Shown: piece by piece, positions 32,167 to 40,911 of the stretch
Numbering within the stretch: position 1 is the first letter of the stretch
Layout of the letters: every line of letters starts with the position of its first letter
DNA from: an uncultured Chryseobacterium sp.
GTDB taxonomy: Bacteria > Bacteroidota > Bacteroidia > Flavobacteriales > Weeksellaceae
Direction: 5' to 3'
DNA: 64,000 nt
Assembly: GCA_913778275.1 (NCBI GenBank)
Contig: CAJYWN010000002.1
Span: forward strand, 124,001-188,000
Notes under the pieces: generated by a model
Databases searched by the model: none
What the model saw: the letters and a program-made list of their open reading frames with translations, nothing else
What the model was told of the DNA's origin: nothing
Position numbers and translations under genes: made by a program

Positions 32167-35100
32167 TTAAGGAAGATTATTTTTGATGCTCTGCATGGAG
32201 ATCTGGGCAATGACCTTTCTCGGATCATCATCTGTGGTCAGCTGCAGATTGCCGTCTTTGATGTCAATATTTTCAACAAAGCGGTGTGCCCCCGAACTTA
32301 ACTGCGCATCCGTTATGGCAAACTCAGGCGAGGTAACCACTTCTTCCGGATTCTCAAACTCCAGTGGATTTTCTGCACTGAACGGCAATGCGGTTGTTGT
32401 TTTCAGTCCGGCAGAACCTTCCTGAAGTATCGTAAGGGTAGTAGGAAGTTTGGTAATCCACGGTTTTCCCTGCTTGATTCCTACCGGTTCTCTCATTTCA
32501 TCGACAATACTCATATACATTGGGTCCCCAATTACAGGAACTTCTTCTCCGTTCCAGATTTTTCCGGTACTCAGGAAGAATTGGAGAGCATCTTCAAATC
32601 CCGGTCTTACCGTAACGATGACTCTCGCCATACCGGACTGTAAAAAGCTTCTGAATAACGGATCTACGCTTTCCGAAATATACATTTCCTGCCAGTGTTT
32701 TCTGTTGGCCCAGTAATAAGGATAGAAATTATAGCTCATAATATTCCATTCAAAAGCCTGTTCCATGAATTTGGCTAAAGCAGTGTATTGATCGAGATTC
32801 TCATTTAAGAATACCTGGAAGTTTTCCATTTTATCACCATCGGTAAAGTTTTGTCCGATGGTATTGGGAGAAAGATAATCCTGTAACAAATAGGCAATAC
32901 AGTTATGCTTTAGCACATCATTCTCCATGTAACGGTAAAAATTGCCCATTTTATCCTTGGCTTCTGCTTCTTTCTCTTTCTGTTCTTCATCCAGGCGTTT
33001 CTGTTCTTCTTTAAATTTCTCATATGCTTCTTTATAAGCTTCGATGATGGCGTTGAAGTTTTCGGTCTGCCACGCCAGAACATTGGCATCATTCGGAACG
33101 CATGGGAATTTTAAGGCGATATTAAATCCGCCGATATTTTTCCCGGATACCCTGTAGTTGAAGACTCCGGTAAGATTGAGTCCGCTTACCCCTTCCGTAC
33201 CATTGAGTGTCTGATTGTGGGTTTCCTTATAATAATTTGCTCCTTTCAGATTCCCGAAAGATAAATAAGCGGGTAAAATATAATTTCCCTGCCAGAAACC
33301 TGATCTGTTTCTCTGTTTATTGTATGCCCAAACAATGGTTGCGGTGGTAGCTTTGTATCCGTCCGGAATCTCCAGATTCGCATCGAAGAATGTGCCTTCT
33401 CCTTCTGTCTGAGGGCTTCCGTTGGCATTGAGAATAATCTCTTTGCCGGGCATTTCGTCTGTAAGCGTTACTCCGTAAATATCCGCCCAATATTGCAGTA
33501 AGGTTTTTGTGGCTGCTTTCGGGTTTGGCATCGTGTAAGGAGCCGTTGCTTTTCTGGGATCTACCGGCGCAGTAAGCACATCTGCTTTTGCTACAGCCAG
33601 GGCGAGTCTGTGCAATCTTGCGGGTTCAGGGATCATAAATTCAAACATGGTGCGCTTTCCGTAATTGTAGATCTGGTTCTTGTATTTCATATCTACCCAC
33701 CGGTAAACGCCTACAACATGCTTGTCGCCGTTTCTGTTATCGAAGCCGTGAGCATTATTTTCTTCAAATTCTTCAATAATTTTTTCAATCCTTTCTTCTG
33801 CAATTTTAGTAAGCAATCTGTCGGTTGCTTTATTGGTGATTTCCTGCGATTGCGTTATCGCCTGTCTCACACTGTTTTCTTTAGCATTATGAGTGGCTAG
33901 GCTTCCTCCGGCTTCAAATCTTCCGTAAACTTCCGAATCTTTACTCCAGTTTGCGTATGCCTGTGCGCTGGTATCTTTCATGATAACATTAGCAACTTCC
34001 GACTGCATATCGTGTCTTGTTGTGCTGGTTGTATCATTAAGGGTTTCACGCTCTGTAGCTTTAGAAGCGGTGGTTTGAATTTCGCTTTTTCTGAGTTTTC
34101 TGGTAGACTTTTGCCTGAATTCCCTTGCCATGATATTTTCAATATGCGTAACATCTCCCGGAACATAAGCGTGGGTACTCTGTACTACTTTCATGTATTC
34201 GGCAATTCCCAATCTTTTCAGTCCGAACAGTTTTCTTCCGGCTGATACCACTTCCGGTTCTTCTCCTCTCGGATCTTCTTTGCCCGGTTTTAATGTAAGT
34301 AATCCTGTCTGTATCTCATTATTAGGAATTTTAAGCAGTTCCAGATACGCTTCTCTTCCGTTGCTGAAGTAAATATCAATTCGAATTTTGCTTATTGATG
34401 AAAATTTATTGACCATTACTGCAGGGAAACTGATCATTCCGTTAAGAACATCAATATTTGCCAATGTTTCTTCATGATATCCCGTATTCGATTCCAATAT
34501 AATTTTTGCATTGGCAACATTCCAGGAATTATCCTGCACTTCAAAAGAGAAATTGATAAATCCGTTATCCTGAACGAAGGCAGATCTTCTCCAGACCGGT
34601 AAAAGGCTGTATGCCAAATGTGTTCTTGTTAAAGAGTTTCCAACCGGAATTAATGCTCCTCCTAAATTTGCATATTGAGTCTGCTCCAAAATGGTATTGT
34701 CAAGGGCAGACTGAGTTTCCTGTGAAATATGGTTTTGTACCTGATCAATCAGATCTTCAAAGGTTTGATAGCTGTCGTCGATCTGTAGAACTTGTGTTCC
34801 TATTCTCAGTTCGGAGTCTGAAACTACTTCTGCTTTTGCTGTTGACGGTATTTGAGAGTAAAACAGCTCACCCATTTCCTGAGAAGCAAAAAGGGTCATA
34901 AACAGTTCGAATGACTCAGGAGACAATTTTTTCTGAAGATCTGAAATAGTAATCTCACTTTGATACGAAAACTCAAACGGCGGAACTTCAAGCTCTTTCA
35001 ATCTTTCATGTAAACGTATCAGCTCTTCTTCGGATCCTTTGTGTTCCGTTAAATAGTTGATTTCTTCAAAAACTTTTTCATATTCTTCTTTTTGAGACCG

Positions 35101-35928
35101 ATATCTCTCTGTGTATTCATTGTAAGCGCCTTGGTAAGCTTTTGCTTTGGAATTATGATATGCTTTCTGGATCTTTTCCAGTTCCGAATTCAGTTTTTCA
35201 AGCTGTTCTTTTTTAAGGAGCGCCTGAGTTACTGCTAAATCTCTTTGGGCATCAGCTTTTATTCTTTCCTGTGTTTTATTTGAAAGTGCTGATGTTCCGG
35301 ATGAAGCCATTTTCGAGGCTAATGAAGATCCTGATATTTCTTCTTTTACGAAAAGTTCTTTTGGCATTACTACTTTGGCATCCAGTGCTTTTGCCACTAA
35401 ATCGTTTCCGTTGATTTTTTCCAGTTCTTCGGTTAAAGAAAGGGTCTGCGCGTAGCCTACATGCAAAGCTTTTAAAATATGAACCAGCGCTTCTTTAGCA
35501 TAAAAATCTTTTTGGGTAACGACCTGAAAAATCAGATTGTCCCACAATTTTTCAAATTCGGTCTGTCCTGAAGAATAGGCATCTTTTGTCCGGGTAAGTT
35601 CCGCGGCGGAGAGTGTTTCCTTTTTGGTTATTTTTCTGCCTATTTTCAGCAGGCCTGCATATGGGCTGTTTTCAAGATCTTTTTCTGTGTAAGGGGAAAG
35701 GAAAGATTTACATTGATTTTCCAATGCCTGAATTTTTGAAATTCCGGATCTGTTTTTCACGGCCTGATCAAAGGCATTATTTAAAACAGGTCTGTGGATA
35801 AATCCTAAATTTTCTTTATTTGTTTCGGTAAGCTGAGGGTTTCTCATGCTTATGAATCTGAATAATGTTTGAGAGGTGTTCTGAGTAGTAGTATTGCCTG
35901 TATTGGCCGTTCTGTCATTTGTGGACAT
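32167..35928 (-). CDS. 1253-aa protein, candidate carrier/structural partner of the toxin
   Basis: No signal peptide or membrane helix; the first 30 residues are Thr/Asn-rich. Coiled coils lie near 235-320 (LLKKEQLEKLNSELEKIQKA) and near 1005-1035 (KFKEEQKRLDEEQKEKEAEA). A central block near 600-770 includes HIENIMAREFRQKSTRKL, a Thr/Gln/Glu-rich stretch, FEENNAHGFDNRNGDKHV, then VYRWVDMKYKNQIYNYGKRT and FEFMIPEPARLHRLAL. I recall a similar block in other giant uncharacterised bacterial proteins, but cannot search. It heads a run with the 88-residue protein, toxin and immunity gene, so a delivery or assembly role is inferred. Function is not established. Confidence 0.65.
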   Translation of the reverse strand: MSTNDRTANTGNTTTQNTSQTLFRFISMRNPQLTETNKENLGFIHRPVLNNAFDQAVKNRSGISKIQALENQCKSFLSPYTEKDLENSPYAGLLKIGRKITKKETLSAAELTRTKDAYSSGQTEFEKLWDNLIFQVVTQKDFYAKEALVHILKALHVGYAQTLSLTEELEKINGNDLVAKALDAKVVMPKELFVKEEISGSSLASKMASSGTSALSNKTQERIKADAQRDLAVTQALLKKEQLEKLNSELEKIQKAYHNSKAKAYQGAYNEYTERYRSQKEEYEKVFEEINYLTEHKGSEEELIRLHERLKELEVPPFEFSYQSEITISDLQKKLSPESFELFMTLFASQEMGELFYSQIPSTAKAEVVSDSELRIGTQVLQIDDSYQTFEDLIDQVQNHISQETQSALDNTILEQTQYANLGGALIPVGNSLTRTHLAYSLLPVWRRSAFVQDNGFINFSFEVQDNSWNVANAKIILESNTGYHEETLANIDVLNGMISFPAVMVNKFSSISKIRIDIYFSNGREAYLELLKIPNNEIQTGLLTLKPGKEDPRGEEPEVVSAGRKLFGLKRLGIAEYMKVVQSTHAYVPGDVTHIENIMAREFRQKSTRKLRKSEIQTTASKATERETLNDTTSTTRHDMQSEVANVIMKDTSAQAYANWSKDSEVYGRFEAGGSLATHNAKENSVRQAITQSQEITNKATDRLLTKIAEERIEKIIEEFEENNAHGFDNRNGDKHVVGVYRWVDMKYKNQIYNYGKRTMFEFMIPEPARLHRLALAVAKADVLTAPVDPRKATAPYTMPNPKAATKTLLQYWADIYGVTLTDEMPGKEIILNANGSPQTEGEGTFFDANLEIPDGYKATTATIVWAYNKQRNRSGFWQGNYILPAYLSFGNLKGANYYKETHNQTLNGTEGVSGLNLTGVFNYRVSGKNIGGFNIALKFPCVPNDANVLAWQTENFNAIIEAYKEAYEKFKEEQKRLDEEQKEKEAEAKDKMGNFYRYMENDVLKHNCIAYLLQDYLSPNTIGQNFTDGDKMENFQVFLNENLDQYTALAKFMEQAFEWNIMSYNFYPYYWANRKHWQEMYISESVDPLFRSFLQSGMARVIVTVRPGFEDALQFFLSTGKIWNGEEVPVIGDPMYMSIVDEMREPVGIKQGKPWITKLPTTLTILQEGSAGLKTTTALPFSAENPLEFENPEEVVTSPEFAITDAQLSSGAHRFVENIDIKDGNLQLTTDDDPRKVIAQISMQSIKNNLP

Positions 35929-35989
35929 TTTTTTGTAATTTTGTTTTGCTAGTTAAGGTTAAGATTTGAAGTCTCTTTTTATGAGAGTC

Positions 35990-36051
35990 ACTTCAGGTTT
36001 TAGCCTTATTTTTTTAGGTGGTCTTCAGGCTAATCTATATCCACCTGAAGT
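35990..36051 (-). promoter_or_regulatory. Composite inverted repeat in the 5' leader of the toxin operon
   Basis: Outer arms ACTTCAGGT (35990-35998) and ACCTGAAGT (36043-36051), inner arms TTAGCC and GGCTAA, and an alternative pair AGGTGG (36016-36021) / CCACCT (36041-36046) that excludes the outer stem. If transcribed, two mutually exclusive folds are possible about 60 bases before the 1253-aa start. Confidence 0.4.
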
Positions 36052-36293
36052 TTTAAAATCCTGTTTCATTTTTTGTGTTTTTCTTACGGCAAATATCCAT
36101 CAGGGAAGCGACAGAACACGTCGTGTTAAAATTTAATCAATAAAAATCAATGAAATTTTTAAATATTTAAAAGGAAATTCCAGAGAGTGGGATAGGTTTA
36201 CAGGTATAAATTGAATGGTACTTCGTTAAATATTGAAATGTTTTCACTCACATTATCCGATACATTTTGATAAATTTCATGGAAACAAAACTT

Positions 36294-36301
36294 TATCTTT
36301 G
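36294..36301 (+). promoter_or_regulatory. Putative -7 box (TATCTTTG) for Kir channel gene
   Basis: Exact TAnnTTTG match; a TTTG lies 24 bases upstream, slightly longer than the usual 19-21. The leader to the ATG at 36370 would be about 60 bases. Confidence 0.45.
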
Positions 36302-36369
36302 CATGTTGCTTTTAAATAAGTGAGAAGCGTTCGGCAGATCAAGTGAATTAAAAACAAAATGATCATACA

Positions 36370-37341
36370 ATGGCAAGAGAATTCAGACAACAGATTCGCC
36401 AGAAAAATACGGATAACAGTGGTTTCGGGGATAATGCATCCGGAAGGTTTATCAATAAAGACGGTCTTCCGAATGTCAACAGAAAAGGGGTAAATATTTT
36501 CAATCGCTTCAGCTGGTATCACACCATGCTGGAACTTTCAACTTTTAATTTCCTTTCTTATCTGGTGATTGCATATGTTCTCGTCAATCTGTTTTTTGCA
36601 TTTATTTATTATCTTATTGGTGTAGAGCACCTCACGGGAATTGATAAAAGTGATCCGGTAAACGAATTTATTGATGTTTTTTTCTTCAGCTCACAGACCT
36701 TTACGACCGTAGGATACGGAAGGATAGCGCCTGTAGGCTTCATGGCGAGTCTGGTGGCTACCTTTGAAGCTTTCCTCGGATTGCTTACCTTTGCCATTGC
36801 AACCGGACTTTTTTACGGAAGATTTTCCAGGCCAAGAGCATACCTGAAATTTTCAGATATCGCGTTGATCGCTCCATTTAAGGATAAAACAGCGCTGATG
36901 TTCAGGCTTGCTCCTTATAAAAATAATTCTTTAACGGATGCCGAGGTAACGATTTCGGCAGCAATTGAAGTTATTGAAAACAGTGTAAAGAAAAGTAATT
37001 TTTATACGCTGAAAACAAGGCTTAACAGAATCAATACTTTGGCACTAAACTGGACGGTTGTTCATGAAATTGATGAAGACTCTCCTTTTTTCGGATTTTC
37101 TGATGAAGATTTTAAAAATACGGATATTGAAATTATCGTCCATGTCCGGGCATTTGACGAGGTGTTTTCCAATACGGTAGTACAGCGTACTTCCTATGTT
37201 TCGGAAGAAATTGTTTACGGCGCCAAATTTATCCCGATGTATTATCCCGATAAGGAAAACCTTTCAACAGTCCTGAATCTGGATAAAATCAACCATTATC
37301 AACCAGCAGATCTTCCGGTATATCAGGAAGAGAATGAATAA
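36370..37341 (+). CDS. Inward-rectifier-type potassium channel (KirBac-like)
   Basis: 323 residues. Two transmembrane helices near 58-80 and 125-147 flank a pore loop with selectivity filter FTTVGYGR near 109-116. The cytoplasmic C-terminal half is an immunoglobulin-like Kir domain (LMFRLAPYKNNSLTDAEV, LNWTVVHEIDEDSPFFGF, IIVHVRAFDEVFSNTV), which confirms Kir rather than a simple two-helix channel. It moves K+ across the inner membrane. The TAA overlaps the ATG of the next gene by one base. Confidence 0.9.
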   Translation: MAREFRQQIRQKNTDNSGFGDNASGRFINKDGLPNVNRKGVNIFNRFSWYHTMLELSTFNFLSYLVIAYVLVNLFFAFIYYLIGVEHLTGIDKSDPVNEFIDVFFFSSQTFTTVGYGRIAPVGFMASLVATFEAFLGLLTFAIATGLFYGRFSRPRAYLKFSDIALIAPFKDKTALMFRLAPYKNNSLTDAEVTISAAIEVIENSVKKSNFYTLKTRLNRINTLALNWTVVHEIDEDSPFFGFSDEDFKNTDIEIIVHVRAFDEVFSNTVVQRTSYVSEEIVYGAKFIPMYYPDKENLSTVLNLDKINHYQPADLPVYQEENE

Positions 37342-37829
37342 TGAATTTAGAACTTTACAGAAAGCAGGCTTTACAAAAGCAGAAAGACCATAAGAAATTC
37401 CTGGACGGTATCAAGAAAAAACCGCCTAAGAATCTTGATTTTGTGGTTCAGGAAACACATGATGAAGTTTTTGCAAATATAGACTGTCTGCAGTGCGCCA
37501 ATTGCTGCAAGACGACAGGCCCTCTTTATACGGAAAAGGATATTGAAAGGATTGCCAAACATCTTCGGATGAAGCCCGCCGATTTTGAAGCTAAATATCT
37601 CCGGGTTGACGAAGACAATGATAAAGTGCTGCAGCATTTGCCCTGCTTCTTTTTAAACAGTGACAATACCTGCTCCATCTATGAGGTGCGTCCTAAAGCC
37701 TGTAGGGAATATCCGCATACAGACCGGAAAAAGATTTACCAGATCAATAACCTCACCATGAAAAATACCCTTATTTGCCCTGCTGCGTATGAGTTTGTAG
37801 AGCGCATTATGAAAAATTTGGCAAAATAG
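37341..37829 (+). CDS. YkgJ-family cysteine cluster protein
   Basis: 162 residues. The family Cys pattern is present: CLQCANCCKTTGP near 50-62, then CFFLNSDNTCSIYEVRP near 98-114, KACREYP near 116 and a last ICPAA. The Cys residues probably bind an Fe-S cluster or zinc; no specific reaction is established. It is translationally coupled to the Kir channel gene by the overlap TAATG. Confidence 0.85.
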   Translation: MNLELYRKQALQKQKDHKKFLDGIKKKPPKNLDFVVQETHDEVFANIDCLQCANCCKTTGPLYTEKDIERIAKHLRMKPADFEAKYLRVDEDNDKVLQHLPCFFLNSDNTCSIYEVRPKACREYPHTDRKKIYQINNLTMKNTLICPAAYEFVERIMKNLAK

Positions 37830-37954
37830 CATGTAATCCAAAATCATTCTTAAATAATTATAAAGTACGTTAAATAAAGAGCTTGCGGATAATATTAGGC
37901 AAAATGATGACGTTTAAGTTAAACAACCATTTAATAAATAAAATATTAATTATT

Positions 37955-38302
37955 ATGAAGAAGTTAGTTTTAACAGCAGCGTTTACATTAGTCGGAGTAA
38001 TCGCAGTATCAGCTCAGACGGACAGCACAAAACAAAACCCGTCTCAAACTCAAAATCCTAATAACCAAACGACAACTCAGCCTCAACAGGGGACACAGGC
38101 TACTTCGGAGTGGGGAGCAAACTCTACCGGAACAGCCCAAACTCAAAATACCAACGCAGCTTCAACGACAGACGCGGCAGCAGCAACCACTGCAACTGAT
38201 GCTTCAGCCAGTGTAAGTGCAGATCAAAATGCAGATGCTACCAAACCTAATGACGAAGCGACTAAAGAGGACAAGAAGTCTAAAAAGAAAAAGTCGAAGT
38301 AA
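37955..38302 (+). CDS. Small secreted Gln/Thr/Ala-rich protein
   Basis: 115 residues from the ATG at 37955, which gives a clean signal peptide (MKKLVLTAAFTLVGVIAVSA). The mature part is low complexity: Gln/Asn/Thr repeats, then an Ala/Thr/Asp stretch and a Lys-rich end (KKSKKKKSK). No domain is recognised. It is a paralogue in layout of the gene at 38488-38775: the signal peptides share the pattern FxxxGxxAVSAQT. A terminator follows. Confidence 0.65.
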   Translation: MKKLVLTAAFTLVGVIAVSAQTDSTKQNPSQTQNPNNQTTTQPQQGTQATSEWGANSTGTAQTQNTNAASTTDAAAATTATDASASVSADQNADATKPNDEATKEDKKSKKKKSK

Positions 38303-38331
38303 GTATTTAAATTTAGTAAAGTAGAAATGGC

Positions 38332-38356
38332 ATCCCGGATATTTATGATCCGGGAT
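38332..38356 (+). terminator. Intrinsic terminator
   Basis: Nine-pair stem ATCCCGGAT / ATCCGGGAT, seven-base loop, TTTTTCTTC tail, 29 bases after the stop at 38302. Confidence 0.8.
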
Positions 38357-38487
38357 TTTTCTTCAAAAGCTTATAATGTAATTTGTCTTAAATTGTTATA
38401 AATCAAGTTAAAACATTATATAGGTACACCACTTTGTATGATTATTGTACATTACAAAATACATTAACACCACTTAATCATTATATT

Positions 38488-38775
38488 ATGAAAAATTTAA
38501 TTTTAGCGACAGCTTTCGCTATGTTTGGAACGGTCGCAGTATCGGCTCAAACCACTCCACAGAAGACCAAGACAGACACTGCAAGACCTGATACCACGAG
38601 AAGCAGAGATATGCAGAACGGTAACATGAACAACGGAAACAATGGAACCATGAATAACAATGGAACGAACAATACCAATAACAATTGGGATAAATCTAAA
38701 ACCGATACCGCCAGCTGGAAAAACAAAGACGCTACTACCGGCGACAGAAAAACAAAAAAGAAGAATAATAGATAA
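38488..38775 (+). CDS. Small secreted Asn/Thr-rich protein
   Basis: 95 residues from the ATG at 38488, giving the signal peptide MKNLILATAFAMFGTVAVSA. The mature chain is Thr/Asp-rich (KTDTARPDTTRSRDMQNG), then Asn/Gly/Met-rich, with a basic end (RKTKKKNNR). It shares signal peptide pattern, basic tail and size with its neighbour at 37955-38302, so the two probably arose by duplication. No function is evident. Confidence 0.6.
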   Translation: MKNLILATAFAMFGTVAVSAQTTPQKTKTDTARPDTTRSRDMQNGNMNNGNNGTMNNNGTNNTNNNWDKSKTDTASWKNKDATTGDRKTKKKNNR

Positions 38776-38785
38776 TGCAACAACG

Positions 38786-38809
38786 AAATCCTGAAATTTT
38801 TCAGGATTT
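38786..38809. terminator. Bidirectional terminator
   Basis: Nine-pair stem AAATCCTGA / TCAGGATTT with a T run to the right and A-rich sequence to the left, lying between convergent genes and overlapping the last codons of the DUF1801 gene. Confidence 0.7.
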
Positions 38810-39166
38810 TTTATTTTGAATTTCTTCTATTCTGAACTGAACTATTTTCCTGATGAGCTTTTCAGGAAGTTTATCATGTAGCGGGAATTGGACGGCGCCT
38901 TTCGAAAATTTGTAATTCAGATTTTTAAAATCATTTTCAAAATTCTTGATGCCTCCAGCTCCGGGATAAAAGCCAATATGCTTTTTATAACCCGCAAAAT
39001 ATACCAAAGCCTTATTTTTATATTTGAAAGCGGGCATCTGGTAGCCGATATATTCATCAATTTCAGCATGTTGAGAACGAATGATTTTCCGTAATTCTTC
39101 TAATTTATCCTTTATTTGAGGAAAAAGGAGAATGTATTCATCAATATTTTCAAAAGTGTTTTTCAT
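38801..39166 (-). CDS. DUF1801 / YdhG-like protein
   Basis: 121 residues. The DUF1801 pattern is clear: LEELRKIIRSQHAEIDEYIG, YQMPAFKYKNKALVYFAGYK, HIGFYPGAG and FSKGAVQFPLHDKLPEKLI. The family includes proteins described as intracellular iron chaperones in Bacillus, but most members have no proven role. Cytoplasmic; single gene between terminators. Confidence 0.85.
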   Translation of the reverse strand: MKNTFENIDEYILLFPQIKDKLEELRKIIRSQHAEIDEYIGYQMPAFKYKNKALVYFAGYKKHIGFYPGAGGIKNFENDFKNLNYKFSKGAVQFPLHDKLPEKLIRKIVQFRIEEIQNKKS

Positions 39167-39248
39167 ATTTAAAAGTAATGATTTCCCTGTAGTTTTTAAA
39201 CAAAATGCTTAAAGTTTTCATACTGAGTTTGTAAGTACCGCAAATAAA

Positions 39249-39272
39249 AAAGCGCTGAATGATCAACGCTTT
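39249..39272 (-). terminator. Second hairpin downstream of gdhA
   Basis: Stem AAAGCG / CGCTTT with an inner TGA / TCA and T run on the minus strand, about 90 bases past the gdhA stop. Confidence 0.5.
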
Positions 39273-39329
39273 CTCCTTTCACTTTTTACTTTTATCCCAT
39301 TTATAATCCCGGGAACAGGTTGTATGAAA

Positions 39330-39355
39330 AAAGGTCGGGAAATTTCCCAACCTTT
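39330..39355 (-). terminator. gdhA terminator
   Basis: Stem AAAGGT-GGGAAA / TTTCCC-ACCTTT with one mismatch, followed by T-rich sequence on the minus strand, 7 bases after the stop. Confidence 0.65.
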
Positions 39356-39361
39356 ATATTT

Positions 39362-40720
39362 TTATACGACTCCCTGAGCGAGCATTGCTTCTGCAACTTT
39401 CACGAAGCCGGCAATATTTGCCCCTTTCACGTAGTTTACATAGCCGTCTTCCTCTTTACCGTAATCTCTGCATGCTTTGTGGATTCCGATCATGATCTCT
39501 TTCAATCTGGCATCAACTTCCTCGGAAGTCCAGTTAAGACGGATAGAGTTCTGTGTCATTTCCAATCCGGAAGTTGCTACACCACCTGCGTTGGACGCTT
39601 TACCCGGAGAGAATAATACTTTATTATCAAGGAAATAATTGATAGCATCTAAAGTTGATGGCATATTGGCTGCCTCCGTTACACAAACACATCCGTTTTC
39701 AACAAGAAGTTTGGCATCGTCCAGATCAAGTTCATTCTGGGTAGCCGAAGGGATGGCAACATCACATTTTACTTCCCAAGGACGTTTTCCTGCAAAAAAT
39801 TGCGCAGAAGGATATTTTTTAGCATAATCTTCAGCTCTGTTGTTTCCGGAAGATCTTAATTCTAATAAGTAATCGATTTTTTCGCCATCAATTCCGTCTT
39901 TATCATAAACATAACCGTCCGGTCCGGAGATGGTTACTACTTTTCCTCCAAGTTCTGATACTTTTTTGATTACTCCCCAAGCTACGTTGCCGAAACCTGA
40001 AACCGTTACGATTTTATCTTTAAATGTCTGTCCGATGGTTTTAAGCATTTGCTCTGCAAAGTATACCACACCATATCCTGTAGCTTCAGGACGGATCAAA
40101 GAACCACCGTAAGCAAGACCTTTACCGGTAAGTACCCCTGTAAATTCGTTTCTGATTTTTTTATACTGTCCGAATAAATACCCGATTTCTCTGGCACCCA
40201 CCCCGATATCTCCTGCAGGAACGTCGGTTTCCGGACCGATGTGTTTGCACATTTCCGTCATGAAAGCCTGGCAGAAACGCATTACCTCCATATCAGATTT
40301 TCCTTGCGGATCAAAGTCTGAACCTCCTTTTCCACCTCCCATAGGAAGTGTTGTAAGGGAGTTTTTGAATACCTGCTCAAATGCTAAGAATTTAAGAACC
40401 GAAAGATTTACGGTAGGGTGGAAACGGATTCCTCCTTTATAGGGCCCGATAGCAGAGTTCATCTGAATTCTGAACCCCCTGTTTACCTGGATTTCTCCCT
40501 TATCGTCAACCCACGGAACTCTAAAGATGATAATTCTTTCAGCTTCCGCCATTCTTTCAAGAAGTTTCATTCCCGTATATTCCTTCTTAGTCATAATAAA
40601 CGGAATTACTGTAACAGCAACTTCTTTTACGGCTTGTAAAAATTCTGGCTCATTAGGATTTTTGGCCTCAATTTTTGCTATAAACTCTTGGATTTTCTGG
40701 TCAATATTATATTGTTCCAT
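39362..40720 (-). CDS. gdhA: NADP-type glutamate dehydrogenase
   Basis: 452 residues, the standard hexameric GDH length. The substrate-binding part shows GPYKGGIRFHPTVNLSVLKF near 92, PMGGGKGGSDFDP near 127 with the catalytic Lys, and DVPAGDIGVGAREIGYLFGQ near 165. The Rossmann half has VSGFGNVAWG near 245 and AANMPST near 350. It interconverts 2-oxoglutarate plus ammonia and glutamate; the assimilatory NADP-dependent form is inferred from overall similarity. A clear Bacteroidetes promoter precedes it and two hairpins follow. Confidence 0.93.
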   Translation of the reverse strand: MEQYNIDQKIQEFIAKIEAKNPNEPEFLQAVKEVAVTVIPFIMTKKEYTGMKLLERMAEAERIIIFRVPWVDDKGEIQVNRGFRIQMNSAIGPYKGGIRFHPTVNLSVLKFLAFEQVFKNSLTTLPMGGGKGGSDFDPQGKSDMEVMRFCQAFMTEMCKHIGPETDVPAGDIGVGAREIGYLFGQYKKIRNEFTGVLTGKGLAYGGSLIRPEATGYGVVYFAEQMLKTIGQTFKDKIVTVSGFGNVAWGVIKKVSELGGKVVTISGPDGYVYDKDGIDGEKIDYLLELRSSGNNRAEDYAKKYPSAQFFAGKRPWEVKCDVAIPSATQNELDLDDAKLLVENGCVCVTEAANMPSTLDAINYFLDNKVLFSPGKASNAGGVATSGLEMTQNSIRLNWTSEEVDARLKEIMIGIHKACRDYGKEEDGYVNYVKGANIAGFVKVAEAMLAQGVV

Positions 40721-40747
40721 ATATTAGGGTTGAAATATTATTGCCAA

Positions 40748-40777
40748 CAAATTTAATTTTTTTTTCAAGATTCACAA
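40748..40777 (-). promoter_or_regulatory. gdhA promoter (TTG, 19 bp, TAAATTTG)
   Basis: A -33 TTG (40775-40777) and an exact -7 box TAAATTTG (40748-40755) are separated by 19 bases on the minus strand, the consensus spacing. The leader to the ATG at 40720 is about 25 bases. It is the best promoter seen in the window. Confidence 0.65.
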
Positions 40778-40911
40778 CACCTTAATGAATGATTGTTGAA
40801 AGTTTAATAATATAAATGGTTAATATTATTAAGTCGATAATTTAGGCGTTAATTTTATTAAAAATTAAATGTTATGTTTAAAATAATGCAATATTAAGAA
40901 ATGGTTAAATC

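Larger units (their letters stand above)
35929..36369. other. Non-coding gap upstream of the toxin operon
   Basis: Divergent promoter region between the 1253-aa gene (minus) and the Kir channel gene (plus). It contains the composite inverted repeat at 35990-36051 and a -7 box for the channel gene at 36294-36301. I see no gene in it. Confidence 0.6.

Noticed and set aside
34120..36410. MAREFRQ occurs both in the 1253-aa protein and at the start of the Kir channel
   Set aside because: Seven residues in unrelated folds, with no flanking similarity or DNA repeat; taken as coincidence.
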